DNA of 64,000 bases from Topomyia yanbarensis (lineage: Eukaryota; Arthropoda; Insecta; Diptera; Culicidae), in assembly GCF_030247195.1 (NCBI RefSeq), contig NC_080672.1, positions 90,716,113-90,780,112 of the forward strand. The letters run 5' to 3'. The notes under the pieces are model-generated. The model was not told the origin of the DNA, did not search any database, and worked only from the letters and a program-made list of their open reading frames with translations. Positions 43,913-54,589 of this stretch are shown in pieces. A program made the position numbers and the translations under genes. Numbering within the stretch: position 1 is the first letter of the stretch; each line of letters starts with the position of its first letter.

Positions 43913-44860
43913 TTGACCATATCCTTGCTTTTATTATTTTTTATTTCTTTTTTTTTATTTTCTCAATCAATGTTGTTTTCTATAGTGTATCATTTTATTT
44001 TTTCTACTAATTTTTGTTTTCCTTTTAGTTCAATTATTAGTTTACCATTTTTCATCTTATTTTTCAAAATTTTCCCTTTTATCCATTTTTTTCAATTTTT
44101 TAAGGTAATTTGATTTTAATCCGTTACATCTATTTCTCTAATTTTATGCATTTTCAATGTTTTACATACTCTTTCTATCTTCTTGTTTTTTATTTATATG
44201 TTCTTTTTATTTCCGATTTATTCAGGTTTCAGTTTTTTCAATATAAATTGCCCTTGTTAAAATTATTTTATTTCTACAGATTTTTATTACTTTTACCAAT
44301 TTCCTGTTTCCTTTTATAAATTTTTGTTGAGTTTCTATTTTGGTTTTTTTCGATCATACACTTTTGGAAACCCGGCTTTGTTTTGTTCATTTAGTTGATT
44401 TTGATATTTTTGTCTCTTTGTACGTTCTATCAATATTCAGTTTTTCCATTGTTTAATTTTTTTATGTTACTTTGATCTTTGATGAGATTTTTGATTTTTG
44501 AAATTACTACATTTTCAATCATTCCATTTCTCTGCATTTACTAATATTTTTTCTGTTTTTTTTAAAGTTTTTCTTCGCTTTACTTTTTTTTAATTTTTTT
44601 TTCAAATATTACCATATTGATGTTTATGTAATTTTTTATATTTCTAATTAATCCTTCCTTCTTATATTCTCTTTATTTTTTAACCTATTACATTGTCATT
44701 GATGTCAAAAATACTTCTTTTCTATTTTACCATTTTAAAGAGATACTTAAAATACTCCTATATATGTTTGGAACCATTTTCAAACTATTCATTTAAAACT
44801 TACTAAATTGGGAATAATCTTGAGACATCTCGTTAATTTTAATTCAACTATTAAACTATA
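43913..44860. repeat. T-rich low-complexity tract
   Basis: About 850 bases strongly skewed to T on the plus strand (runs such as TTTATTTCTTTTTTTTTATT), without a fixed unit. Frames such as 43907-44319 here translate to Phe/Leu/Ser-rich low-complexity sequence and are not taken as coding. The A-rich tract at 45655-47000 looks like the same kind of sequence in the opposite orientation. Confidence 0.6.
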
Positions 44861-45654
44861 GGGAGAAGTGGGCCCGTTTTGGACCGCTGGCCAATTCGGA
44901 CCCCTAGATGTTTCTCAGCTATGGTAATATTATGAAAAGCGTATATATCATTTTTATGGCTGTCAAGTAACTCTATTTTATCTCACAAAATTTTGTGGTT
45001 CCCAGTTTTCATATGCGTGCGCCAGAGGCAAATGTTGTTTCGGAGCTTGAAAAATGTGTAAGCCAACAAAAAGGCCTTTTGCGGTATATATGATCTGATA
45101 CGCGATCGTGAAAAATCGGTTGAGAGGAAAATGTACTCAGTCGGTCGAGCTTCCAGGAAAATATAAGTTTTCGCAAATTGGTTGGCACATTTCTACGTTA
45201 TAGCTCATATCCTATTTTTAGGTAATTTGGCGCAGCTCTTAATTTTTATTATATACTAACTGCAAAGTTTTATATATCAAAGAGAACTTTTCATCATTTT
45301 ACAATTAGCAATTTAGTGCAAATCAAATAGGAATAATTTAATTGGAACAGGTTTGGGAATAATTCGAACCTTTCATGCAGGGCCGCAGAGAGAAAATACG
45401 GGCCCGGGGGGTCCAACGTACGGGCCCCCACCACTGTGTATTGCCTGAGTGCAAAAAAATCAATGTTTGAAATCCATTGGAGTTCACTGATATTATGTAT
45501 AGTGCACTGAAATTTTATATTTATGTACCATTTTTTTGCTCTTGTTGTTTGTAGTGCCAATGAAGGAAAAACGTGGACTTTGGGAGTTTTAAATACCTCT
45601 TCGACAGTTTTGGTGACTTTGAAAAGCGCCATTTTTGTAATAGTATTTATAAAA

Positions 45655-47000
45655 GAAAGGAAATGACAAGATTAAAGATGTAGTAACTACAAAAATTAAA
45701 AATATCCAAACGGCGATCAACGGTAAAAGATAAAAAAAACAATAGGAAAACTAAATATTAAAAGAATGTACAAAAGAGCTAAAACAACAAAATCAACCAC
45801 ATAAACAAATGTCAATTGTCAAAAAATGTTTAATAGAGAAAAACCAAAACAAAACCTATAAAAAATTGATAAAGGAAAACATGAAACTAGAAAAACATAT
45901 TGCGCAGATTAAAAAAGTCGAACATTATTGAACAAATGATGAAAATAATGAAAAATCGATAGAAAATTAGGAAAAAAAAATAGAATCGACGAAAATGAAA
46001 AAAAAACTACTAAAAAGAATACAAATATTAGTATAAAAAATGCATAAAACTGAAACACTCGATAAATCAAGAATAATAAAATTTATTTAACATTAAAAAC
46101 AAGAAATATTTAAAGCAATAGAAAAAATAAATATAACGTTAAAAATGCATAAAACTAGAGGAGCACCTATATATAAAAGACAAGAATAAAATAACCATAG
46201 AGAAATTTTAAAAAATGGACGAACCAGAAAATTTTGAAAAACTGGAAAATTGAAATGATGAAAAGACGAAATAGTAGAGAAAATTGGAAGTATTGAACAA
46301 AAACGGAGCAAACAGACAAAATGGAAAACAAAAAATAGTAGAAAAAGCCAACATGGTATACTATAGGAACACAAAAATGAAGATATTAACACGAAAAAAA
46401 TGAATAAAATGGATATTATTTAAAGAACGGAAAAAACACTAAAAATGAAATTTTAAATAAATTCAAACAACGAACTAAATGCAAAATTAAGAAAAAGTGC
46501 GCATAGTGTCAAGAAAAGATAAATCAAATATTTTTTTGGGAAAATAAAAAAAAATCAATGCTAACGTATAGGAAAATGGTCAACAGAAAAGTACTTTCAA
46601 AATAGTTTAAATGGAAAACATGAAGAAATAACAATAACGAATTAAATCTTAAGAAAAAGGCATAAAAAATAAATAAAATTGTATTAAATGAACAATGGAA
46701 AAAAATAAAACTGCAATAAACGGAAAGCTAAAAACTAGAAAATAAGGAAGAAAATAGGAGAAAGGTAAAAAATTAAACAATAAGACAAATTGGAATGAAT
46801 TTGAATAAGTAAAATTGCTTTTGGAAATGCAAAAAATATGAAAAAAAGGAAATAGAAAAAGGCTATGACAAGAATAAATGTAGTAAATATACAAATTCTA
46901 AAAATTAGATGAAATGACAAAAGATACAAATAAAAAAGCATGGTATTAAAATGTGAAACAATAGGAAAAAAATAAAGAAAGCAGGATTGTAAACTGAGAT
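45655..47000. repeat. A-rich low-complexity tract
   Basis: About 1.35 kb in which the plus strand is overwhelmingly A with few C, made of loosely repeated words such as AAAAATGCATAAAACT. Minus-strand frames here (up to 99 codons) translate to Phe/Leu/Ile-rich sequence and reflect composition only. Confidence 0.6.
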
Positions 47001-48161
47001 ATCTTCTCTTCATGCTACAAGACGTATAAAATTCAAAATAAAACTAATAACAGTATACTCGTCACGAAAGGGGCTTGTTGTGTACGCAATTTACTGTTAT
47101 AATGAAAATGTTGATAAAAGGCCGCATTTGAAATTTTTTTAAAAAGTATTTTTTTTCATCCCTGGCCTCTTTGCTAGGGGGAATTGGTAATCGAAAATCG
47201 CCGAAAAAAGCTACGTCATTTGAGTATCACCACTTTACAAAAATGTTTCGGAATCATCTCGTATTTGAATATGATTTTTTTATAGATTTTGTATCAATGA
47301 ACGGCAAACCAAATATATTAAATTTTAAATATAAATTTTTGGATCATTTTCGTATTCTTTTAGTATATCAAGAGTTTTTGATGACTCATTTGACCAAAAC
47401 GCTTAAAAACAAATAAATATGCACTGTTTTATTTCTTATGTAGCTCGTGGCACTAGGAGGAAAAATATCTTATTTTCTTCACATTCACCGTAGAGTGTAA
47501 TGTTTTGGTAAAGGACTCCACCTTTCTGTGCCGTATTTAGTTGTATGTTTTTGCATTTGTTAACAGTTTTGTTGATTTAGTTGGATGTAGTGATTCACTG
47601 TCTCGGTTATTCACAAAGAATCCAAAAGCACCAACCACCCTCGCTGTGAAGGATAACCCGAGCGAGCTTTGCTCTGCTCCCCACACGGGGTGTGAAATCA
47701 CACTTCAGTTTCTTCCGAGAATCTTTGTGAGGAACATTAATCCATTGAATGGAAGGTTCAATGGGGTAAAGTAAACCCAAGTGGCACCTTTAAAATATTA
47801 TTTGTCAACGCCAAGAGGAGCCCTCCTAAACAATTAGGGCCTGCAACCCGAGAATGATGTTTATGAGGACTGGGTGCTGGGCGATTCCTGGTAAAGAAAA
47901 GGGCAACGCAAAATTGTAAAATAATCCATTCCGGGCGAATTCGGATTTACCTGAACGAAGACACGGAATTCGTCTCCAAAAACTGGAGTGGCCAAGGGTT
48001 TTTTTTAATAATTACTTTCGATACTAATCCAGCGCTTTCGAAGATAGGAAATTCAATAAATCAAAAAAATCGATTTCAAATTGGCGAAATTTGAAGACAA
48101 CCTCATGGCTTCTAATCAAACCATTTAATTGTTTAACCCTTACAAATCTGATCATATTTTT

Positions 48162-48322
48162 GTTTGGATTATAGATATTTTAACCTTAAGGTCATTCGAT
48201 TCTTCATTCAGGTTAGGAATTTTCCTATAACAAATCTCTATTCCTGTGTGCGGGGTTGGGATTCGAACCCAGGTGAGCTGCGTGCATGACATGCAATGTA
48301 CAAATTCCGCCATGCCGCTCGG
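48162..48322 (-). repeat. tRNA-derived SINE inside the hAT-like element
   Basis: A B box (GGTTCGAATCC on the minus strand), the GAATGACCTTAAGGTTAAAA body and an A/T-rich end match the family at 42311-42472. The head region is more diverged (ACATTGCATGTCATGC replaces part of the A-box side). Confidence 0.7.
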
Positions 48323-48827
48323 GCCTGATCTTGTTTCGATGCGAGAATTAGGTTGGTATAAACATAGTTGATATCAAATATGTAGTAGTTTAAAATTTTA
48401 TTCTAGTTACCTCTAGTTACCACAAGATATTGAATTTTTAATTGTATTTTCAAATAAATTTCTGTCGAAAAAGTATTTGCCAAAATTTTAGTTTCTGTTA
48501 AAAATCCGGGCCCCCTTCAAAACTCCGGGCCCGGGGGGAAACACCCCGGTCCCCCCCTCTCGGCGGCCCTGCTTTCATGTACTTTTGCACAGAACCATTT
48601 ATACACAATACGGTAAAAGATCGGAAAAAGTCGCCTTAGTTTTCTATGTGTGCGCAATTGATCAAGCTTTCAGGAAAAAAGTATTTATTTGTGAATCGGT
48701 TGACACGTTCCACTTCTATAGCTCAATAGCCCTTACTAGGTCCGAATTGGCCCAGTTCCCCCTAATAATCATTTTAGTTACCATTTCCAATATCTTCCTT
48801 GTATCATATATTAAAAAATTATATACA

Positions 48828-48938
48828 CTCAGGTTTTTTTTACGCGGGAGATACAGGCAGCCGCGTAAGTTTCAAAATACGCGTTAAAAAACCGCGTAAA
48901 AAACCGCGCAAAAAAACCGCGTAAAAAATTGAGTGCAT
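48828..48938. mobile_element. small CGCGTAAA-rich MITE
   Basis: The ends CACTCAGGTTTTTTTTACGCG and the complement of CACTCAATTTTTTACGCG enclose repeated CCGCGTAAAAAA words. The window's first 112 bases are a second copy. It lies about 65 bp beyond the right end of the 44861-48762 element. Confidence 0.65.
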
Positions 48939-51900
48939 TACATTGTACTATTATGCCGAAGGTATGTTTACTCTGTTCGAAAAACTAAGCATGACGAAAA
49001 GCGTGCTCGCACAAAATTACGGCAATAGCAATAGAATTGAAAATATAAAATATGCACGAAATTTTTTCCAATGAGATTTTCTTCTCCAGCGTAATAATTT
49101 AGGCATCCCTAGCTCTAAAATATGCATGTCACATCAACTATTTGTTGTTGTTGAATGGTATTTTATCAAAATGTAGCATTGAAAAATGCATATTTTGGTA
49201 TGGTGATCGTACTATGGTCAAGTATGGAAATACGATAATGGTTATGTTCGATATTATACCAAGCAGTGGTTATTCTACTAACGAACCATATTGGAAAAAA
49301 AATTGTTGGCATATGATACACATTTATGCGGGTTAACAACCCTACGTTTATTCTGTCATTGAAATTACAACAACCAGAGCAAAAAACTGGTGCATTACTA
49401 AAAAATTTCAGTTCATAATATCAGTGATCTAATTTTCCAAAGGATTTCAAACTTTAACTTTTTGGTACTCGGGCAATATACAATGTTAAAGACCCGTATT
49501 TTCTCTCTAGAACCCTGCCTGCTCACATAAAATGGCTGCCTCATCTCGTTTCACTCTAGCTGTAGTAAAACACCGTAAAATTACTATATTCCTCATCTCG
49601 TTTCACTCTAGCTGTAGTAAAACACCGTAAAATTACTATATTCCGTATTCCAGACATACGGGAAACCAAAACGTTTTTTAGATAAATTAGTAGCCTATCA
49701 ATCGGAAGCTTCCAAGTGAAGACATAAATTTTTTAGCAATTCATTCACTTCCGCTACCACCTGGGAACCAATTAAGACCAGCCTAAAAACTTAGCCCGGC
49801 TTGATGAAGAGGCAATAAAGTCACCCAATGAAACAAATTTCATATCTCAATTAATTAAATTTATGCCTCTTGCTAAGTCTGCTATTTTGCCGGTTCCCCG
49901 AACTCGCATCGCTTCGATCGAAGCTGGGCATAGTTTCGTGTTTGTGGTTGGTAAAAATCAGTCGGCAGTCCAAGGAAGGGGAAGGGGGGGGGGGGGGGGG
50001 GCACGCAATCCGATTATCCCCGGCGGACCGTGAACATTCCGCGCCTGTCGATACCCGTCCGGTGGTTGTACACGAACAGTGGGTGAACACGCCAGGTGAG
50101 GTCCGCTTCAGGTTGGATTTCGGACGGGGTGCGCTCAACAGAGTGAGAATTGAGATCGTTAAATATTCATACCGTACTCGTATCAATTAAAGAAATTCCC
50201 AACGAACTTTTCAAGGGACGGGAGGTGGTTTGCTGTCTGGACAGAAAAAGAGGAAATGAATGAAATCTTCACGTTTTTCGTTCGTTCGTTTGTCCGTCCT
50301 TCGGCTAATGTGTATAATCTAATCCCGAGTTTAAATTTTAATTCCTAGCGAAACGATTTTACCTTTCCGTTTAACGGACTCACCAACTGGTGAAAAGCTT
50401 CATTCTTCACAGTTTTCTGGGGTTCCGTTTTGCTCTATACTTTGAGGGAGGGAATTTCAGAGTACTGACTACTTGAGAAAGTACACGGTTGTTTTCTCGT
50501 ATTAGCACTGCTGACACTTGTGATGGACTTACGACATGAACCACTGTCTGTCGAATAGATTGTCGTTTGGTTGCTGAATTATTTCTTACATACAAACGAG
50601 ACACGGACACGAAAGGGTGGTTGCTTCAAGTGGATGGGTGCGGTAGCAGCATAAGCCTGTAGCTCGTCACCAGGAGAAGGAAAGGTGAGAATCAAATCTG
50701 CAGCGTCATAATCCATTCCTGTCAGGTGGCCAGAGTTGTGAGCCGCTACAAAATCAAAGGCTCGACAACGGTTTCCAATCAAGTACTTAACCCCTAGGAA
50801 AAGGATGTTTCCAAATCGTACAAGAAGTATCCTCCGTTGATTTAATGTTTAAAGATGTCCAACGAATCATTCCACAGGGATTCAGTATGGACCCGTGTTT
50901 ACGATTTAAAGATACTTTGTTTTAGGCTTCTCAGTGAAGAGACTTTGAACAATCCTACGTTTTCATCGGATCGGCTCCGAAATCTACCGCCAAAACCATT
51001 TCCCTACCCATCACTAATCTAAATTCGCTTCACCCAAACCATCAGTACGATACTCTCCCATCCTCGTCGTTTTTTATTATTTATCTTTTTCGGATACTCT
51101 ACTGAACCCGCCGAGCAACGAAAAACGAAAATCAAGTGAAAAGAACTCCAGAGCTTTGACCTGTTTGGTCCCCCGGCGAGTTGCGAGTTACTGCCGGTCG
51201 TGGTCGGTGCAAAGAAGCTCTAAAATAATCGTGAGAAATACACCTGTCCGCGGGTTGAGGTTCCTTCTCAGTTGAACCGAGCCTTTCGAATCTACCTTCA
51301 ACCGTTCGTTCTTTCTGTGGCTGCGGCGACGCTGATCCCCGAGCTGATCCAGCCAGCTCAAACGGGGTGGATGGCAGAGAGAAGATAACCCGTGTTCGGA
51401 TCGTCGTTGGGCGCTGCCTGCTAGCAGACCCTGGATGGGAAATTAAATATGTTTATTACCTACCGAGTTGTCATAAGAGAGATGCGGCGATGATCGGCTA
51501 AGGAGAGGTTAGTGTGGCAGGTTTCTTCTGCTATGGGATTCAGACTATCCTCCGATCGATGATCTGGAGTTTCGAAGAAAGCGGGTCCACTTGATGTAGA
51601 GATAAAATTTCAATAATTTTGTACTAATCCAAATTTATTAAAGGAATTAGACTATTCACGAGGTGGTGCCGATCGGGTTGGGTCCGTTCCGCTACAGGAA
51701 GGGTCGTTAGTTTTGACATTGATAGGCCCATGAATATGGCTTAGCCGGTGGATTTCGATGCGTTTGCTTGGGAATGAGTTAAATAAAAATGGAAGCATGG
51801 AAAGTATTAGGATGAAATGAATTCGACAGTCTCGCGATAGTAATTGAATATCGAACGAAAAAAATCTTATAATTACTGCACAACATTGTTGCAATTTGAA

Positions 51901-52816
51901 TCGATTTTCAATTTAAATTAAATGTTACTGTGTCTTATATGAGAGTTTCCGATGTTTTCGCAGTTATTCCAGAGTGGTACAACTGGTACAAATTTACATA
52001 AAAACAGTTCGGCGAACGAGAGTTGAATCGATTTGGACATATCTGCATATATTTGCTTTCACAATTAGACTTCTGTGCATTGAATTGCATTCTTCAGAAC
52101 TTACTTGAGTTTCAAGTTGTACTTAAAAGATTTTAAATTTTGAATGGCACGAATCGCTTTGGATTACTATTGATATTTTCTTAACTCGGGAGAAAATTTG
52201 AAGACTGCGAATTATTTTGACACACCAAATGTCATTTGACCAATGTCACTCTGAACTGGATTGCTGGTATCTTCTTAGGATACTGATGCTGTGCTTTTCA
52301 GAATTGTAATGGAACCTTTCCCTATCAGGATTCCAATTGAACCCTTCTCGTCATATCGGATTCAGGATTCTGGTGAAAATTTACTCTTACTTGAGCCCTC
52401 CTCAGTAACACATTTGTGCACGCAAGGCTAGAGTCAGTGGCCACAGGGGCCTCGTATTGACAATAGAAATAAATCATTAATAAAGAGGGATTCCACGAGA
52501 AACCGGCCAACCGTAAAATATGACCATCGCCGATTACAACAAAACTCTGCGGTTGTGCTCGGTTTATAAATATCCATGCTTTTCTCTGGCAATTGCAATA
52601 TTTTAATACAAGACAAATTTTTCAAAAGGGCGTAAACGTTGCGTGTATTACTTTCAAAAATAAATCCGATTACTGTATTTTAAACAACAAAACAGCAGAA
52701 TCAATTACAGTGAATGACAGGGAAAAATATATACACTGAAAAAATGCGTTTCATTTTCACAAAAACAAAAATTTGTGTTAAAAGTTTAAATTGCAAAAAC
52801 ACCCATTTCTTAAACT
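48939..52816. other. apparently single-copy stretch, no gene assigned
   Basis: A 52-bp unit is perfectly duplicated in tandem at 49539-49642. A run of 18 G lies at 49984-50001. 49860-51450 is GC-richer than its surroundings, with GTGAG donor-like words (near 50095 and 50684) and frames of up to about 111 codons on both strands, none recognisable. The remainder is AT-rich. No transposon structure was noticed, so this may be intronic or regulatory host sequence. Confidence 0.4.
49539..49642 (+). repeat. perfect 52-bp tandem duplication
   Basis: The 52 bases starting CCTCATCTCGTTTCACTCTA at 49539 recur without a mismatch from 49591. There are only two units. The identity implies a recent event or an assembly duplication. 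Confidence 0.95.
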
Positions 52817-54220
52817 TTTGCCTTTCTCAATAGAAAGGTATTGCAATTGCTCTGAAAACCGATTTTTTAACGGAGGCCCGGAGGACCGAGTGACATACAC
52901 CATTCGATTCAGTTCGTCGAGTTCGGCAAATGTCTGTGTGTATGTATGTGTGTATGTATGTATGTGTGTGTGTGCGTATGTGTAAGTGACCAAAAATGTC
53001 ACTTATTTTCTCAGAGATGGCGGAACCGATTTTGACAAATTTAGTCTCAAATGAAAGGTGCAACGTTCCCATAGGCTGCTATTGAATTACTAATGGATCC
53101 GACTTCCGGTTCCGGAATTACAGGGTGATAAGTACGAACACGCAGAAAATGTCGATTTTAATAAATGCTGCAATGAATGTATAAAGGTGAATGTTTTTCC
53201 AAAATATGACCACAACTGCTTCTATTTGTAGTATTAGGTCACTAACATCCATTCAAAGTCTATTTGGCCACATTGGCCACCATCATCGGTTCCGGAAGCC
53301 CCGGCGGAAGTATCTAAATTCAGAATAACAGTCACATCGGTTTCTCGGAGATGGCAAGACCGATTCAACAAACTTGGTCTCAAATGAAAGGTATTGCGTC
53401 CCCGTAAATGGCTATTTAATTTCATCCAGATCCGACTTCCGGTTCCGGAGTTACAGGTTGTGGCGTGCGACCACATAGCAAATTGTGATTCAAACCGATA
53501 CTCCGATGAAAGCAAAATAGGTGAAAATTTCGCTAAAATGTCTCTCAAACAACTTAAATTTGCTGTTCTAGATCACCGACGGCCAACCAAACTTTCGTTG
53601 ACTACATTGACCACCATAGACGGTTCCGGAAGTGCCCGGGAAAAGCGGCCATCTTTCCAAATTTACGAACTCACATCAGTTTCCCGGAAACGGTTGGGCC
53701 GATTTTCACAAACCTAGTCCCAAATGATATCCTCATAGATGTCTATAAAATTTCGTACGGATCGCTTATATGGGTCCGGAAATATAGACTAAATCGTCCG
53801 GTCACATATGAAATTCCCATATAAGCCGGAACTCAAATTTTTTTTTCAAGGGGGGGACCTTATGAAATTTCAGAAATCGAATTCGTATTTTTGATGCCAA
53901 ACATCTTTAAAATGCATGAAACGTCGAGATTTTATGTTATCTCGAAAATTTTTTTTTTTCTAAAGATCGACTTTTTGGGACTTGGCCGATTTCGCACCTT
54001 TTTTTTAAATTTAATATTAATATGGCTGTTTTTTCTTTTACAAAGTTTTAGAACTCGAATAATGGTTTCTATTCTTGTATATAGTTGTCATGTCGTGTAT
54101 AATAAAAATGTAATATATACATTTGGAAGCTTATAATGAATATAAACAACGCAAAAATTCTCATGTTCATGTTTGAGAAAGGCACAATTGCACCGCTAGG
54201 TGGATTAATATAGGTTTTTA
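52817..54220 (-). mobile_element. family A repeat, long type, complete
   Basis: Minus-strand copy with both termini (GGTGGATTAATATAGG at the right, CTCAATAGAAAGGTATTGC at the left). It has a TG/TATG microsatellite at 52931-52984 and two CTTCCGGTTCCGG units. It is a close match to 12684-13966 over its whole length, with an extra segment near 53750-53850 that the other copy lacks. The frame at 53394-53717 (107 codons) corresponds to frames in the two related copies. Confidence 0.75.
52931..52984. repeat. TG/TATG microsatellite
   Basis: TGTGTATG-type array in the standard family A position. Confidence 0.88.
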
Positions 54221-54589
54221 TATTTTGAGCATGAGCATGAGCGTAATGCAGAACTAGTTTTACTCTGAAACACAAATAGTGTTTTTGTTTTTGGACCTAT
54301 CGATTTTCCGGTTCACTGGCATCCCAATGACCCACTGCTAGCTATTCGATGCGGTCTACTCGGTCTAGTCCCCGGCGGTGGATCTAGCCTACTCACGAGC
54401 TGCTGGGTAGGGTGTCGAGGTCGGTCCGGCGATTCCGGTAAAGCCTAACGTCCGGTTCGCTGGCGTCCCGACGACCCAAGCCCTGTGATATGTCGCGTAC
54501 TACTCAATTGGTCCCCGGCGGTGGACCTAGTCTACACCGTCGAAGAGTTCCCTGGCGGCGGATTTTCTCCCGAAACCCGATTTGTGGTT

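Larger units (their letters stand above)
45378..48571. mobile_element. hAT-like element, 3.2 kb, perfect 8-bp duplication
   Basis: The ends are CAGGGCCGCAGAGAG and the complement of CAGGGCCGCCGAGAG. The 8-mer CTTTCATG is exactly repeated at 45370-45377 and 48572-48579. Sub-terminal CGGGCCC/GGGGGG runs occur at both ends. The interior contains a 1.3-kb A-rich tract, a SINE (48162-48322) and a moderately GC-rich block (47600-48000). Short frames at 47171-47416 and 47541-47774 are not recognisable as transposase. Confidence 0.9.
44861..48762. mobile_element. TA-flanked element interrupted by a hAT-like element
   Basis: The ends are GGGAGAAGTGGGCC and the complement of GGGGGAACTGGGCC, with TA on both sides (44859-44860 and 48763-48764). 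Sub-terminal GGCCAATTCGGACC also recurs at both ends in inverted orientation. Without the 3.2-kb insertion it is about 700 bp. The two parts contain related sequence (GGAAAATATAAGTTTT and TCAGGAAAAAAGTATTTA contexts), so it may itself have internal repeats. No transposase. Confidence 0.75.

Noticed and set aside
46093..47013. Minus-strand frames of 81-99 codons rich in Phe/Leu/Ile
   Set aside because: Products of the A-rich tract; not membrane proteins.
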